Source: Synechococcus sp. CS-1328 (lineage in GTDB: Bacteria > Cyanobacteriota > Cyanobacteriia > PCC-6307 > Cyanobiaceae). Taken from it: DNA of 64,000 nucleotides. Location: NCBI RefSeq assembly GCF_025128095.1, contig NZ_JAHLYT010000048.1:124001-188000 (forward strand), read 5' to 3'. The position numbers were made by a program, and so were the translations under genes. The notes beneath the pieces are model-generated. The model saw only the letters and a list, made by a program, of their open reading frames with translations. It was not told where the DNA came from and searched no databases. Below, piece by piece: positions 17,457 to 27,060 of the stretch (positions are counted from its first letter, which is position 1; every line of letters begins with the position of its first letter).

Positions 17457-18788
17457 TCAGCGGCTTCCCAGGGCCGCCGGCAGGTTCGCGGTGCCGGGCT
17501 TGTAGGTGCTGCCCGAGGTTGCGGTGATGCGCAGCTGCTTCATCAGGGTGGATTCAGCGGCCCGGTACTGGGTGTCCTTGGGGGTCCCCAGATCTTCAAG
17601 CTTGAGCTTCTGGGCCTCCGTCTCGGTCATCTTGGCCGGCACATCGGGATCAATGCCGTGCTTATGGATGTCGCGGCCACTGGGGGTGAGGTATTTGGCG
17701 ATGGTCACGGTCATGCCGGAACCGTCCGACAAACCTCGAACCGATTGCACCAGACCCTTGCCAAAGGTCTTCTGCCCGACCAGCACCGCCCGTTTGTTGT
17801 CCTGCAGAGCACCGGAGAGAATTTCGCTGGCGCTGGCGGAGCCTTCGTTGACCAGGATCACCAGGGGCTTTTCCGTGAGCGCACGGCCGGTGGCGCGCTT
17901 CACATCCTGAATGCCGTCGCGGGTCTTGGTGGACACGATCGTGCCCTCGTTGAGCCATTGCCGGGCAATCTCAACGCTGGCCATCAGCAGGCCGCCGGGA
18001 TTGCTGCGCAGGTCCAGCACATAGCCCTGCACGCCTTTGTCCTCGAGATCCTTCACCGCCAGGCGCATGTCCTTGGTGGCGTTGGCATTGAATTGCTTGA
18101 GGCGGATATAGCCCACCTTGATGCCATCTCGGGTGGTATTGATCTGATGATCTACCGCATGCAGTTCAATCCGCTCCCGCATCAGTGGCACCTCGAGCGA
18201 TTGACCTTTGCGGCGCAGGGTCAGGTTCACCTTGCTGCCGGCCTGCCCGCGGATCAGCTTGACCGCATCCTCGGTGGTCATGCCCTTGGTGCTTTTGCCG
18301 TCGATCGACGTGATCACGTCCTTCGGCTGCACCCCGGCTCTGGAGGCCGGCGACCCGTCGATCGGCGAGACCACCACAAGTTCCTTGGTCTCCTTGTCGA
18401 GACTCAGCTGGATCCCCACTCCGGAGAGCTCTCCGGAGGTGTCGATCTGCATCTCCTTGAATTCCCGGGGATCCAGGAAACGGGTGTAGGGGTCGTCAAG
18501 GCTGCCCAGCATGCCGCGGATCGCCTCATAGGCCTCCTTGGGGTTGCCGTAACTCTTGGCCAGCACGTCGCGACGCAACTGGCGCCAGCGATCCGGCGTG
18601 TACTTGCCGGTGGTGTCCAGATAATCGCGGAAGACGATCTGCCAGGCCTGGTCCATCACCTCCTTGGGGCTGTCGCTCACCAGCGGACTGCCCCCGGGGG
18701 CCATCACCAGTTCCCGGGCCATGACGGCGGTGGCCGCACAGGCACTCAAGCCAACCAGCACCAGGATGCCGGCGCGACCTTTGGCCAT
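17457..18788 (-). CDS. Carboxyl-terminal processing protease (S41 family, Ctp)
   Basis: The 443-residue exported protease has a hydrophobic N-terminal signal (about residues 7-24). A PDZ domain (GVGIQLSLDKETKELVVVSP, through GVQPKDVITSIDGKS) follows, and then the catalytic Ser/Lys dyad. S319 in GSASASEI and K344 in FGKGLVQ are 25 residues apart, the same spacing as S372/K397 in the algal D1-processing protease. Cyanobacteria carry several paralogs (CtpA matures the photosystem II D1 protein); which one this is cannot be told from sequence alone. It lies downstream of ispG on the same strand. Confidence 0.9.
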   Translation of the reverse strand: MAKGRAGILVLVGLSACAATAVMARELVMAPGGSPLVSDSPKEVMDQAWQIVFRDYLDTTGKYTPDRWRQLRRDVLAKSYGNPKEAYEAIRGMLGSLDDPYTRFLDPREFKEMQIDTSGELSGVGIQLSLDKETKELVVVSPIDGSPASRAGVQPKDVITSIDGKSTKGMTTEDAVKLIRGQAGSKVNLTLRRKGQSLEVPLMRERIELHAVDHQINTTRDGIKVGYIRLKQFNANATKDMRLAVKDLEDKGVQGYVLDLRSNPGGLLMASVEIARQWLNEGTIVSTKTRDGIQDVKRATGRALTEKPLVILVNEGSASASEILSGALQDNKRAVLVGQKTFGKGLVQSVRGLSDGSGMTVTIAKYLTPSGRDIHKHGIDPDVPAKMTETEAQKLKLEDLGTPKDTQYRAAESTLMKQLRITATSGSTYKPGTANLPAALGSR

Positions 18789-18883
18789 CAGCTTGGGCTC
18801 CCATCAGTCTTGAATGTCTCTTCAACGTAACCCCCATTGCCCCATCCATCGCAACGGATCCCCGCACCGCCACAGGCGGGGGG

Positions 18884-20137
18884 TCAGGGATCGACCCAGC
18901 GGCCGTCTTCCTTGATCAGGGCAATCAGCGCCTCCACCCCCTCGGCCTCAGGCACCCGGCGGATCTCGTCGCGGCCGCGGTAGAGGGAGATCGTGCCGGG
19001 GGTCTTGCCCACGTAGCCGTAGTCGGCGTCGGCCATCTCGCCGGGTCCGTTGACGATGCAGCCCATCACGGCGATGTCCAGGCCGGTGAGGTGGGCGGTG
19101 GCGTTGCGCACCACGTGCAGCACCTCCTCCAGGTTGAACAGGGTGCGGCCGCAGCTGGGGCATGCCACGTACTCCACCATCGTTTTCCTGAGGCCCAGGG
19201 CCTGTAGGATCGAATAGCAGACAGGGATCTCCTTCTCCGGTGCTTCGGTGAGTGACACGCGGATCGTGTCACCGAGGCCCTCGGCCAGCAGGGTGGCGAT
19301 GCCGGCGGTGCTCTTGATGCGGCCGTAGTCGCCGTCGCCCGCCTCGGTGACCCCTAGGTGGAGGGGGTAATGGAAGCCGCCTGCATCCATGCGGTCGGCC
19401 ATCATCCGGTAGGCGGCCAGCATCACCGGCGCCCGCGACGCCTTCATCGACACGACGATGTTGTGGAAATCGAGACGGTCGCAGATGTGGATGAACTCCA
19501 TGGCGCTTTCCACCATCCCCAGAGGGGTGTCGCCGTAGGTGAACAGCATCCGCTCCGCCAGGGAGCCGTGGTTCACGCCGATCCGCAGGCCCTTGTCCTG
19601 CTCCTTCAGCAGGCTCACCAGGGGCTCAAGGGTGGCCTGGATGCGCGAGCCGATGGCGGCAACCTCCTCGGGGGTGAACTCGCTGCGGTTCGGATCAGGC
19701 TTGTCGAACACGTAGAGGCCCGGATTGATGCGCACTTTGTCAACGTGCTGGGCCACCTCCAGGGCGATCTTCATGCCGTTGTGGTGCACGTCGGCCACCA
19801 GCGGCACGGGCTGATAGCTGTCTTCGAGGCGCCTGCGGATCTCCCCCACCGCCTTGGCGTGGGCCAGGCTCGGCACCGTGAGCCGCACGATTTCGCAGCC
19901 GGCCTCGTGCAGCCGGCGGATACCGGCGGTCGCTCCCTCGATGTCGAGGGTGTCTTCGTTGATCATCGACTGCACCACCACCGGGTGCTCGCTGCCCACC
20001 CAGATATCACCCACCCGCACACTGCGGGTCTGCCGGCGGCGGATCAGCGTGTCGTAGCGCGGGTTGTTGGCCCAGTCGGTGGGGAGCCCCGCAGGGGCGG
20101 CGGCGGACATGTCAGGACGGGCCAGGGTGCCGGTCAT
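18884..20137 (-). CDS. ispG: 4-hydroxy-3-methylbut-2-enyl diphosphate synthase (IspG/GcpE)
   Basis: The 417-residue enzyme makes HMBPP from MEcPP in the non-mevalonate isoprenoid pathway, using a 4Fe-4S cluster and (in cyanobacteria) ferredoxin. The N-terminal barrel is clear ([17 protein letters not shown], then [20 protein letters not shown]). The C-terminal cluster ligands are in [10 protein letters not shown] and [10 protein letters not shown]. Start ATG 20137 or 20110 precede the conserved [13 protein letters not shown]; the reading frame further upstream runs antisense to nothing conserved. The uracil-DNA glycosylase gene ends 32 bp upstream. Confidence 0.95.
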   Translation of the reverse strand: MTGTLARPDMSAAAPAGLPTDWANNPRYDTLIRRRQTRSVRVGDIWVGSEHPVVVQSMINEDTLDIEGATAGIRRLHEAGCEIVRLTVPSLAHAKAVGEIRRRLEDSYQPVPLVADVHHNGMKIALEVAQHVDKVRINPGLYVFDKPDPNRSEFTPEEVAAIGSRIQATLEPLVSLLKEQDKGLRIGVNHGSLAERMLFTYGDTPLGMVESAMEFIHICDRLDFHNIVVSMKASRAPVMLAAYRMMADRMDAGGFHYPLHLGVTEAGDGDYGRIKSTAGIATLLAEGLGDTIRVSLTEAPEKEIPVCYSILQALGLRKTMVEYVACPSCGRTLFNLEEVLHVVRNATAHLTGLDIAVMGCIVNGPGEMADADYGYVGKTPGTISLYRGRDEIRRVPEAEGVEALIALIKEDGRWVDP

Positions 20138-20169
20138 GGCGGGGGGGCCGGGTATCGGGCCAAAGCCTG

Positions 20170-20874
20170 TCACAAACCTCGCTCCGCCGACGGTTCCCCT
20201 GCCGGGATCTCCGGGCCGTTGGCCAGCTGATCGAGGCGCCGCCGCACCTCCTGCAGGTCCTGCCAGGTGTGCCACTTGGGGCTGCCCTGCTGCCGGGAGG
20301 GATTGCGCAGCAGGTAGGAGGGATGGAAGACCGGCATCAGCCAGCGGCCGCCCAGCACCGTGCCGCTGCCCTGGCGCCACTGACCCCGCAGCTTGGTGAT
20401 CCCGCCCTTCACCCCCAGCAGCCCCTCCATGGCGGTGGCGCCGGCCAGCAGGATCACGGCTGGATCGACGGCCGCGATCTGGCTCTCCAGCCAGGGGAGG
20501 CAGGACGCCATCTCCTCGGCGGTGGGCTTGCGGTTGTCGGGCGGGCGGCACTTCACCACGTTGCCGATGTAGGCATCCCGGTTGCTGTCCAACCCCACAC
20601 TCAACAGCATCTGATCCAGGAGTTGTCCGGCGCGCCCCACGAAGGGCAGCCCTGAGGCGTCTTCCTGGGCGCCGGGGCCCTCGCCGATCACCATCAGGCG
20701 AGCGCGGGGATTGCCCCGGCTGATCACCACCTGGTGCCGGGTCTCTGCCAGGGCGCAGCGGCGGCAGGCGCTGCAGGCCTCGGGCAGGGTGTCGAGGGCT
20801 GGCGAGGGGGTCTCTGAAGTCACCAGGAGAGTGGGCTGGATCGGATCAACGGCCATGGGGTCATTTTCCGGCAT
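20170..20874 (-). CDS. Uracil-DNA glycosylase, family 4 (Fe-S)
   Basis: The 234-residue protein has the Fe-S ligands expected for family 4/5 glycosylases: CSACRRC near the N-terminus and the pair in [20 protein letters not shown]. The active-site block [20 protein letters not shown] and the substrate motif [12 protein letters not shown] follow. It removes uracil from DNA to start base-excision repair. Start ATG 20874 is a compromise; ATG 20856 is equally possible. It reads into ispG on the same strand with a 32-bp gap. Confidence 0.9.
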   Translation of the reverse strand: MPENDPMAVDPIQPTLLVTSETPSPALDTLPEACSACRRCALAETRHQVVISRGNPRARLMVIGEGPGAQEDASGLPFVGRAGQLLDQMLLSVGLDSNRDAYIGNVVKCRPPDNRKPTAEEMASCLPWLESQIAAVDPAVILLAGATAMEGLLGVKGGITKLRGQWRQGSGTVLGGRWLMPVFHPSYLLRNPSRQQGSPKWHTWQDLQEVRRRLDQLANGPEIPAGEPSAERGL

Positions 20875-21012
20875 GGGTTTGAGGCCTGGAGAGCGACTGG
20901 TCACCGACTGACAGGGCCGTGGCGAATGGTGAAGGGCTCAGGCCGGAGGCTGCGGGGCGTAGGGCAGGATGACCCCTTCGCCGAAGCCGCGCCCCGTTGG
21001 CGCGCCTGTCCC

Positions 21013-22191
21013 ATGCCGGCCCCGTTGACGCTGTCTGCCCGGGCGCAGGCGTTGCAGCCCTCTCTCACCCTGGCGATCGCCGCCAAAGCCAAGCAGCTGC
21101 GCTCCGAGGGGCGAGACATCTGCAGCCTCAGTGCCGGCGAACCTGATTTCGATACGCCTCCTTTCATCCGGACGGCCGCAGCGGCGGCGCTCGAGAGCGG
21201 TCATACCCGCTATGGCCCCGCCGCCGGCGAGCCGGAGCTGCGCCAGGCGATCGCCACCAAGCTCACGTTGGAGAACGGGGTTCCCACCAGCAGTGACCAG
21301 GTGCTGGTCACCAACGGCGGCAAACAGGCGCTCTACAACCTCTTCCAGGTGCTGCTCGGTCCTGGCGATGAGGTGTTGCTTCCCTCTCCCTATTGGCTCA
21401 GTTATCCCGAACTCGCCCAGCTGGCCGGGGCCACGGTGAAGCTGCTGCCCAGTGATGCCAGTGCAGGTTTTCGCCTGCAGGCGGAACAGCTGGATGCGGC
21501 GATCACGCCAGCCAGCAAATTGCTGATTCTGAACAGCCCCTCCAACCCCACCGGCATGGTGCTGGGTCGGGCTGATCTCGAGGCGATCGCCGTGGTGCTG
21601 CGCCGCCATCCCCATGTGGCCGTGGTCTGCGATGAGATTTACGAATTCCTGCTGGCCCCGGGCCACAGCCACCACAGCTTCGCGGCAGTGGCCCCCGATC
21701 TGGCCGACCGGATTTTCATCGTCAATGGTTTTGCCAAGGGCTGGGCGATGACCGGCTGGCGCATCGGCTGGCTGGCGGGGCCCCGGGCCGTGGTGGCCGC
21801 CGCCAGCGCCCTCCAGAGCCAGAGCACCAGCAATGTCTGCACCTTTGCCCAGTACGGAGCTCTGGCCGCAGTGAAAGGCCCGCGTGACTGCGTGATCGCG
21901 ATGGCGGAGCAGTTCAATCAGCGCCGCACCCTGCTCAGCGAAGGCCTGCAGACGATTGCCGGTGTGACCCTGCTCGCGCCGCAGGGGGCCTTCTACGCCT
22001 TCCCGGACGTGAGCGCCTATGGCCTCGATTCGATGGCGCTCTGCCGGCGGCTGCTGGAGGAGGTGGGCCTGGCGGTGGTGCCGGGTGTGGCCTTCGGGGA
22101 TGATCGCTGCATCCGTCTGTCGTGCGCCGCTTCGCCTGCCACGATCGTCGACGGCCTGGAGCGTCTCGAGCGTTGCCTGGCCAGCCTCTGA
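21013..22191 (+). CDS. Class I PLP-dependent aminotransferase (aspartate aminotransferase-like)
   Basis: The 392-residue enzyme shows LSAGEPDFDTPPFIRTAAA at the N-terminus, the Asn/Pro block LNSPSNPTGMV, the cofactor Asp region VVCDEIYEFL and the PLP lysine in NGFAKGWAMTGWRIGW. The C-terminal Arg for the substrate carboxylate is in CIRLSCAAS. This pattern is of subgroup I-gamma aspartate aminotransferases, some of which also act on prephenate. ATG 21013 starts MPAPLTLSARAQAL, the normal beginning. It is the first gene of a rightward run; the transporter genes begin 64 bp later. Confidence 0.9.
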   Translation: MPAPLTLSARAQALQPSLTLAIAAKAKQLRSEGRDICSLSAGEPDFDTPPFIRTAAAAALESGHTRYGPAAGEPELRQAIATKLTLENGVPTSSDQVLVTNGGKQALYNLFQVLLGPGDEVLLPSPYWLSYPELAQLAGATVKLLPSDASAGFRLQAEQLDAAITPASKLLILNSPSNPTGMVLGRADLEAIAVVLRRHPHVAVVCDEIYEFLLAPGHSHHSFAAVAPDLADRIFIVNGFAKGWAMTGWRIGWLAGPRAVVAAASALQSQSTSNVCTFAQYGALAAVKGPRDCVIAMAEQFNQRRTLLSEGLQTIAGVTLLAPQGAFYAFPDVSAYGLDSMALCRRLLEEVGLAVVPGVAFGDDRCIRLSCAASPATIVDGLERLERCLASL

Positions 22192-22255
22192 CCCCTGGCC
22201 CCTGCCGCAGCGCCCCTGCCTCAGTTGCTGCGCCCTTTTTCCCATCCTTTTCACC

Positions 22256-23194
22256 ATGACGCCCCGAGCCCGCTGGACCGCCGTGCTGGCAGGCCTGTCC
22301 CTGGCCCTGCTGCCAGCGGTCCTGCCTCCGATCCACCCCCAGGCCGCTCCACTGCTGAACCGGGCTGAGGCTCAGCAGACGATGCTGCGCATCAGTGCCA
22401 TCCCCGACCAGAACCCCGAGAAGCTGAACCGGCTCTATGGCCTGGTGGCCGATGAGCTGAGTCAGCAGCTGGGCGTGCCGGTGAAGTACGTGCCGATGAC
22501 CGACTACACCGCTGCCGTAAGTGCGTTCCGCACCGGCAATCTCGATCTGGTCTGGTTCGGCGGTCTCACCGGCGTGCAGGCCCGTCTGCAGAAGCCGGGG
22601 GCGAAGGTGATCGCCCAGCGCGACATCGATGCCGCGTTCCACAGCGTGTTCATCGCCAACACCGCCAGTGGCCTCCAGCCGATCCGCGACCAGAAGGGCC
22701 TGACGGCGCTCAAGGGCAAGCGCTTCACCTTCGGGTCTGAGAGTTCCACCTCCGGGCGGCTGATGCCCCAGTATTTCCTCAGTCAGGCCGGTGTGGGTCT
22801 CAAGTCCTTCGCCGGCGGCGCACCGGGATTCAGTGGCAGCCACGACGCCACGATCGCCCTGGTGCAGAGCGGTGCGTATCAGGCCGGCGTGGTGAACGAG
22901 CAGGTCTGGAAGAGCAGCCTGCGGGACGGCAAGGTGAACCGCAGCAAGGTGATCGCGATCTGGCGGACACCTGGCTACCCCGATTACCACTGGATTGCCC
23001 AGCCAGATCTGGACAAGCGTTTCGGCAAGGGCTTCACGGGCCGTATCCAGGCGGCGATCGTGAGCTGGCGGCCGAAGGATCCTGAGCAGAAGCAGATTCT
23101 GGAGCTGTTCGGTGCGCAGCAGTTCACCCAGGCCCAGGCCTCGGACTACCAGAAGATCGAGCAGGTGGGACGGCAGATCGGCAAGATCCGCTGA
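22256..23194 (+). CDS. ABC transporter periplasmic binding protein (phosphonate/selenate type)
   Basis: The 312-residue protein has a cleavable signal (about residues 1-30, with Ala-rich end) and then ISAIPDQNPEKLNRLYGLVA and DLVWFGGLTGVQARLQKPGA. Phosphonate-binding PhnD-family proteins share this fold. The exact wording is close to what I recall for the model named putative selenate-binding protein. The anion is therefore phosphonate, phosphite or selenate-like and cannot be fixed by eye. The ATPase and two-domain permease that would complete the importer follow on the same strand, after one small ORF. Confidence 0.8.
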   Translation: MTPRARWTAVLAGLSLALLPAVLPPIHPQAAPLLNRAEAQQTMLRISAIPDQNPEKLNRLYGLVADELSQQLGVPVKYVPMTDYTAAVSAFRTGNLDLVWFGGLTGVQARLQKPGAKVIAQRDIDAAFHSVFIANTASGLQPIRDQKGLTALKGKRFTFGSESSTSGRLMPQYFLSQAGVGLKSFAGGAPGFSGSHDATIALVQSGAYQAGVVNEQVWKSSLRDGKVNRSKVIAIWRTPGYPDYHWIAQPDLDKRFGKGFTGRIQAAIVSWRPKDPEQKQILELFGAQQFTQAQASDYQKIEQVGRQIGKIR

Positions 23195-23307
23195 TCGGCT
23201 TAGGTGAGGGCAGAACTGAGGCTTGGATGCTGGCGGCCAGCGAGCCCCCCAGTGGAACAAAGCCGCGATTGTGTTTAGCGTTCCCCTACCTTCATGAAGG
23301 TCCGCTC

Positions 23308-23544
23308 ATGCAGTTTTCAGGAACGCTGGAGGAGTTGCGCAGTCTCGTGGAGCGCCTCGGCCATCCCGGCCACTGGGAGCACAAGGGGGCCTACGAACTA
23401 TTCGTGTTCGACGAGCAGCAGACCAATCTTCGGCTGAACTGGTGGCCCGAAAGCGGTGCTCTCACCCTGGTGGGGGACCCTGCCGAACGGGTGCAGTGGG
23501 AAGCCGATCTGCAAAGACTGCTGGAGCCGAATGATCTCAGCTGA
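23308..23544 (+). CDS. Small conserved-looking protein in the transporter cluster
   Basis: The 78-residue product starts MQFSGTLEELRSLVERLGHP and has a beta-rich middle with LRLNWWPESGALTLVGDP. I recall similar 60-80 residue proteins in many cyanobacteria, but no function. Its composition is acidic with four Trp and no membrane segment. It lies between the binding-protein gene and the ATPase gene, though the 216 bp between it and the ATPase frame leave it unclear whether it belongs to the same operon. Confidence 0.6.
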   Translation: MQFSGTLEELRSLVERLGHPGHWEHKGAYELFVFDEQQTNLRLNWWPESGALTLVGDPAERVQWEADLQRLLEPNDLS

Positions 23545-23760
23545 ACTCTGAATTCCTCAGCTTTCCTGTTCCAGCTTTTCTGTTCCAGGGGAGCTTCTAT
23601 TGCCAGTCAATGTTGATGTTCTGGTCGATCAACTGGAGCCGTCTTGCCAGAGCAAGTTCGTGAGCCTGTTCAAGAGCTGATCCCAGCCAATCCTCCAGGC
23701 TGTGCTCCTGTCTCTGCCAGGGTGCACGGGCTTCCGCTCCGTCGACGCTCCCTTCCCCTG

Positions 23761-24597
23761 GTGAGATTCCCACAGGCCCCTTTCACCGGTTCTGCCGCCC
23801 CAGCAGCGGCAATCCACAGCACGGCTCCGCCAGTGCTGGAGCTGCTGGACATCGCCGTGACTGGGCGGGTCGTGGCTGGTGTGACGCGCCCTCGGCTGCA
23901 GGGGGTAACCCTGCGGCTGCAGCCTGGAGACACGGTGGCGCTGCTCGGTGCCAGCGGCGCCGGCAAGAGCACCCTGCTGGCCGTGGCCAATGGACTGCTC
24001 GAGCCCACGCGGGGCGCGGTGGTCTGGCAGGGGGAAGCGCGGGCCCGTTCCGGCCGGCGACGGCGGCGCCAACAGGCCCGGATCGGCACGCTCTGGCAGG
24101 ACCTTCGCCTGATCGAGGAGCTCAGCGTTCAGCAGAATCTCAATGCCGCCCGCCTGGCCGCGTGGGGTTGGCCTCGGGCCCTGCTGAATCTGCTGCTGCC
24201 CCTGGAGACTGAGGCCAACGTCCAGGCCCTGCGCCAGGTTGACCTCGATCCCGGCCTGCTCGGCGAGCCCGTCGCCGCCCTCTCGGGCGGGCAGCGTCAG
24301 CGGGTGGCCCTGGCCCGCCTGCTGCGCCAGGAGCCCACTCTGCTGCTGGCGGATGAGCCTCTGGCCAGTCTGGATCCGCGCCTGGCGCAGGATCTACTGG
24401 CCCTGTTGCTGGCGCAGGCCGAGCCCCCCCGAGCTCTCCTGCTGAGCCTGCATCGGCCCGATCTGATCGGCGGATTCTCCCGGGTGGTAGGCCTGCGCCA
24501 GGGCCGGGTGGTTGTTGACGCCCCGCCCAGTGCGATCAGCCCGCAGGATCTGAAGGCTCTGTATGCCAGCGAGCCCCAAGTCGGCGAGCCCCAATGA
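23761..24597 (+). CDS. ABC transporter ATPase (phosphonate/selenate type)
   Basis: The frame encodes a complete ABC ATPase: Walker A GASGAGKS, the Q-loop region GTLWQDLRL, signature LSGGQRQR and Walker B LLLADEP, followed by the switch His in LSLHRPDL. It would power uptake of the anion bound by the upstream protein. The start is uncertain. No ATG is present; GTG at 23761 gives 278 residues, GTG at 23833 starts right at the domain, and TTG at 23644 adds a non-conserved Pro-rich stretch. The stop overlaps the permease start by 4 bp. Confidence 0.85.
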   Translation: MRFPQAPFTGSAAPAAAIHSTAPPVLELLDIAVTGRVVAGVTRPRLQGVTLRLQPGDTVALLGASGAGKSTLLAVANGLLEPTRGAVVWQGEARARSGRRRRRQQARIGTLWQDLRLIEELSVQQNLNAARLAAWGWPRALLNLLLPLETEANVQALRQVDLDPGLLGEPVAALSGGQRQRVALARLLRQEPTLLLADEPLASLDPRLAQDLLALLLAQAEPPRALLLSLHRPDLIGGFSRVVGLRQGRVVVDAPPSAISPQDLKALYASEPQVGEPQ

Positions 24598-26168
24598 CCA
24601 CGCTGCCGGCGATGGACAGGCCCTGGCTGCGGCCCGCTGTGCCGCTCTGGGTGCTGCTGCCGGCGCTGGCGCTGCTGCCAGTTATGGCCCTGCTGCCCCA
24701 GCTGATCCATGGCGGCGGCTGGGATTTGCTCGGTCGTTTCGCCGCTGCGGCGGTGACGCCCTCCCTGGACCCCTTGGTGGTGGGTTCCGCTCTGCAGGGG
24801 CTGGGGATCACCCTGGGCGTGGCCCTGCTCGGCTGGGCCCTCAGCCTCGGCCTCGGGCTGGCGCTGGGCCTGGCCAGTTCCCGCACGGTGTGGTGGACCT
24901 GGGGCGCTGGGCCTGCTCCGGCTGGGCTGATCCGCCGTCTGCTGGCGCTGCCCCGCTCGATCCATGAGCTGCTCTGGGGGCTGTTTCTGCTGCAGCTCGT
25001 GGGATTACAGCCGGCGGTGGCGGTGGTGGCCATCGCCCTGCCCTACGGCGCCCTGGTGGCCCGCGTCACCGCCGACCTGCTCGATGCCCTGCCCACCCGC
25101 AGCCTGGACGCGTTACGCGCCAGTGGTGCGCCCCCTGGCGCGGCCCTGCTCACGGCCATCGGCCCGCCGCTGTTGCCGCAGGTGCTCAGCTACGGCGGGT
25201 ACCGCCTCGAATGCGCCCTGCGCAGCGCCACGCTGCTCGGGGTGTTCGGTCTGGGGGGGATCGGCACCGATCTGCGGCTGACTCTGCAGTCGCTCGCCTT
25301 TCACGAGCTCTGGACCAGCCTCTGGCTGCTGCTGGCCGCGATGCTGCTGCTCGAGACCCTGGTGGGTTGGCTGCGGCGGCGCTGGGGCATGCCGGGCCGT
25401 CTGGGCCTGAAACGGGCGAGCGTGGGCCGACGGGGCCGCGAGATCCTTCTCACCGCCCTGGCCTTGCTGCCCCTGCTGCTCTGGACGGCGGCGCGGCTGG
25501 AGGTGCGCCCCCAGGACCTGCTGCAGTGGCAGGGCCTGCCGGGCCTGGGCCAGGGCGACTGGTCTGGGGTGCTGGCTCTGCCCTGGGCCGACCTGATCGG
25601 CACCACTCTGGTGATGACCCTGCTCGCCGCCGCCCTGGCGGTGGGCGTGGCGCCGCTGCTGCTGCTGCTGGCGGCACCCTGGGGCTGGGCCCGGGCCGCC
25701 CTGCAACTGATCTGGGCCCTGGGCCGGCTCTGGCCCCCACCCCTGACGGCCCTGCTGCTGTTGTTTCTGCTGCAGCCGGGTCTGATCACCGGGGCCCTGG
25801 CGCTGGGCTTCCACAACCTCGGCATCCTGGGGCGCCTGCTGCTGGAAGCGGTCGAGAGCACTGACCCGGGAGCTGAACAGGCCCTGCGTGCCGGTGGCGT
25901 CGGCCCCCGGTTGGCCCTGCTCTATGGCCGCTACAGCCGGCTGGCCCGCTCCTACCTGGCCTATGGCGCCTATCGGGCCGATGTGATCCTGCGGGAATCG
26001 GTGGTAGTGGGCCTGGTGGGCGCCACGGGGCTGGGCACCCAGCTGCTGGAGAGCCTCAGCGGCTTTGCCTGGGATCAGATCGCAGCCTTGCTGGCGGTCT
26101 ACGCCGTTCTCACCCTGCTGGGCGAGGACCTCAGCGACCGGCTGCGCCAGCGCTTGCTGGTCGTCTGA
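24594..26168 (+). CDS. ABC transporter permease, two fused PhnE-like domains
   Basis: The 524-residue membrane protein carries two copies of the binding-protein-dependent permease domain. Each has an EAA-type loop: LRASGAPPGAALLTAIGPPL in the first half (about residues 170-190) and EQALRAGGVGPRLALLYGRY in the second (about 428-447). About ten to twelve hydrophobic segments are present. One fused chain replaces the usual homodimer of PhnE. It overlaps the ATPase gene by 4 bp, so the pair is translationally coupled. Leu and Ala content is very high. Confidence 0.85.
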   Translation: MTTLPAMDRPWLRPAVPLWVLLPALALLPVMALLPQLIHGGGWDLLGRFAAAAVTPSLDPLVVGSALQGLGITLGVALLGWALSLGLGLALGLASSRTVWWTWGAGPAPAGLIRRLLALPRSIHELLWGLFLLQLVGLQPAVAVVAIALPYGALVARVTADLLDALPTRSLDALRASGAPPGAALLTAIGPPLLPQVLSYGGYRLECALRSATLLGVFGLGGIGTDLRLTLQSLAFHELWTSLWLLLAAMLLLETLVGWLRRRWGMPGRLGLKRASVGRRGREILLTALALLPLLLWTAARLEVRPQDLLQWQGLPGLGQGDWSGVLALPWADLIGTTLVMTLLAAALAVGVAPLLLLLAAPWGWARAALQLIWALGRLWPPPLTALLLLFLLQPGLITGALALGFHNLGILGRLLLEAVESTDPGAEQALRAGGVGPRLALLYGRYSRLARSYLAYGAYRADVILRESVVVGLVGATGLGTQLLESLSGFAWDQIAALLAVYAVLTLLGEDLSDRLRQRLLVV

Positions 26169-26262
26169 GGCCAGCGCGGGCTGCGGACCCCAGAACAGCT
26201 GACCGGGAAACTGGCAGGGCTGCCGGATCCAGCGGCGAGACTCCCAAGCTCCGAGAACCCCC

Positions 26263-26958
26263 ATGGTGTCGATCGTGCCCGGCCCGACCCGGATTCCCCG
26301 CAAACTGGTGGTGCTGGGAGACAGCCTGGTCTACGGCTGGGGCGATCCGGAGCATGGCGGCTGGTGTGAGCGGCTGCGGCGCCACTGGATGGGCCTGCCT
26401 CAGGGACCGGTGCTCTACAACCTCGGTGTGCGAGGCGATGGCCTGGAACGCCTCACCGCTCGCTTGCCGGGAGAAGTGCACTGCCGTGGCGAGCTGCGCC
26501 GTCAGCGACCCCAGGGGATCCTGATCGGCATCGGCCTGAATGACACCGCCCGGGTGGGCCGCTTGGATGGGCGGGAGCAGCTGGAACCGGAGGCCTTTCT
26601 GTTCGGCCTGCAGCAGTTGCTGCGGGAGGCCCGGCGGATCGCGCCGGTGCTGTTGCTGGGGCTCACCCCGGTGGATGAGGCGGTGATGCCCTATGCCGAG
26701 GTTCTTTGGTTTGACCTGGCGTCGGTGCGGCGCTACGAGGGGCTGCTGGAGGAGGCGGCCATGGAGGCGGACGTGCCCTTTCTGCCGCTGCTGGAGGCCC
26801 TCACGGCCGATCCGCGTTGGTTGCAGTGGATCGAGCCCGATGGGCTTCACCTCAACGCCGAAGGCCACCGGCAGGTGTACGAGCGGGTGAGCCGCTGGCC
26901 GGCGCTGCTGCGCTGGGCCGAGCTGGATCCCCGCGCCACCGTCACGCCGGCTGTTTGA
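26263..26958 (+). CDS. SGNH/GDSL-family hydrolase
   Basis: The 231-residue protein has the four SGNH blocks: GDSLVYGWGDPE (nucleophile Ser), NLGVRGDG, IGIGLNDTARVG and PDGLHLNAEGH (Asp and His). The family hydrolyses esters of lipids, thioesters or acetylated sugars. No signal peptide is seen, so a cytoplasmic role is likely. The start codon is ATG 26263, 95 bp after the permease stop. Substrate unknown. Confidence 0.85.
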   Translation: MVSIVPGPTRIPRKLVVLGDSLVYGWGDPEHGGWCERLRRHWMGLPQGPVLYNLGVRGDGLERLTARLPGEVHCRGELRRQRPQGILIGIGLNDTARVGRLDGREQLEPEAFLFGLQQLLREARRIAPVLLLGLTPVDEAVMPYAEVLWFDLASVRRYEGLLEEAAMEADVPFLPLLEALTADPRWLQWIEPDGLHLNAEGHRQVYERVSRWPALLRWAELDPRATVTPAV

Positions 26959-27060
26959 GGCGGCCAATATCACCCGAATGGGTGAGCAGGTTTCACCGGA
27001 TCAGGGGATGTGGGCGCCTGGCCTCCAGACCGACCGTGAAAGGACGGACGTGTTTCCCCC

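Noticed and set aside
18867-18879. Hairpin ccgcc-aca-ggcgg between ispG and the protease gene
   Set aside because: Short GC stem without a T-run; such hairpins are frequent by chance at this GC content.
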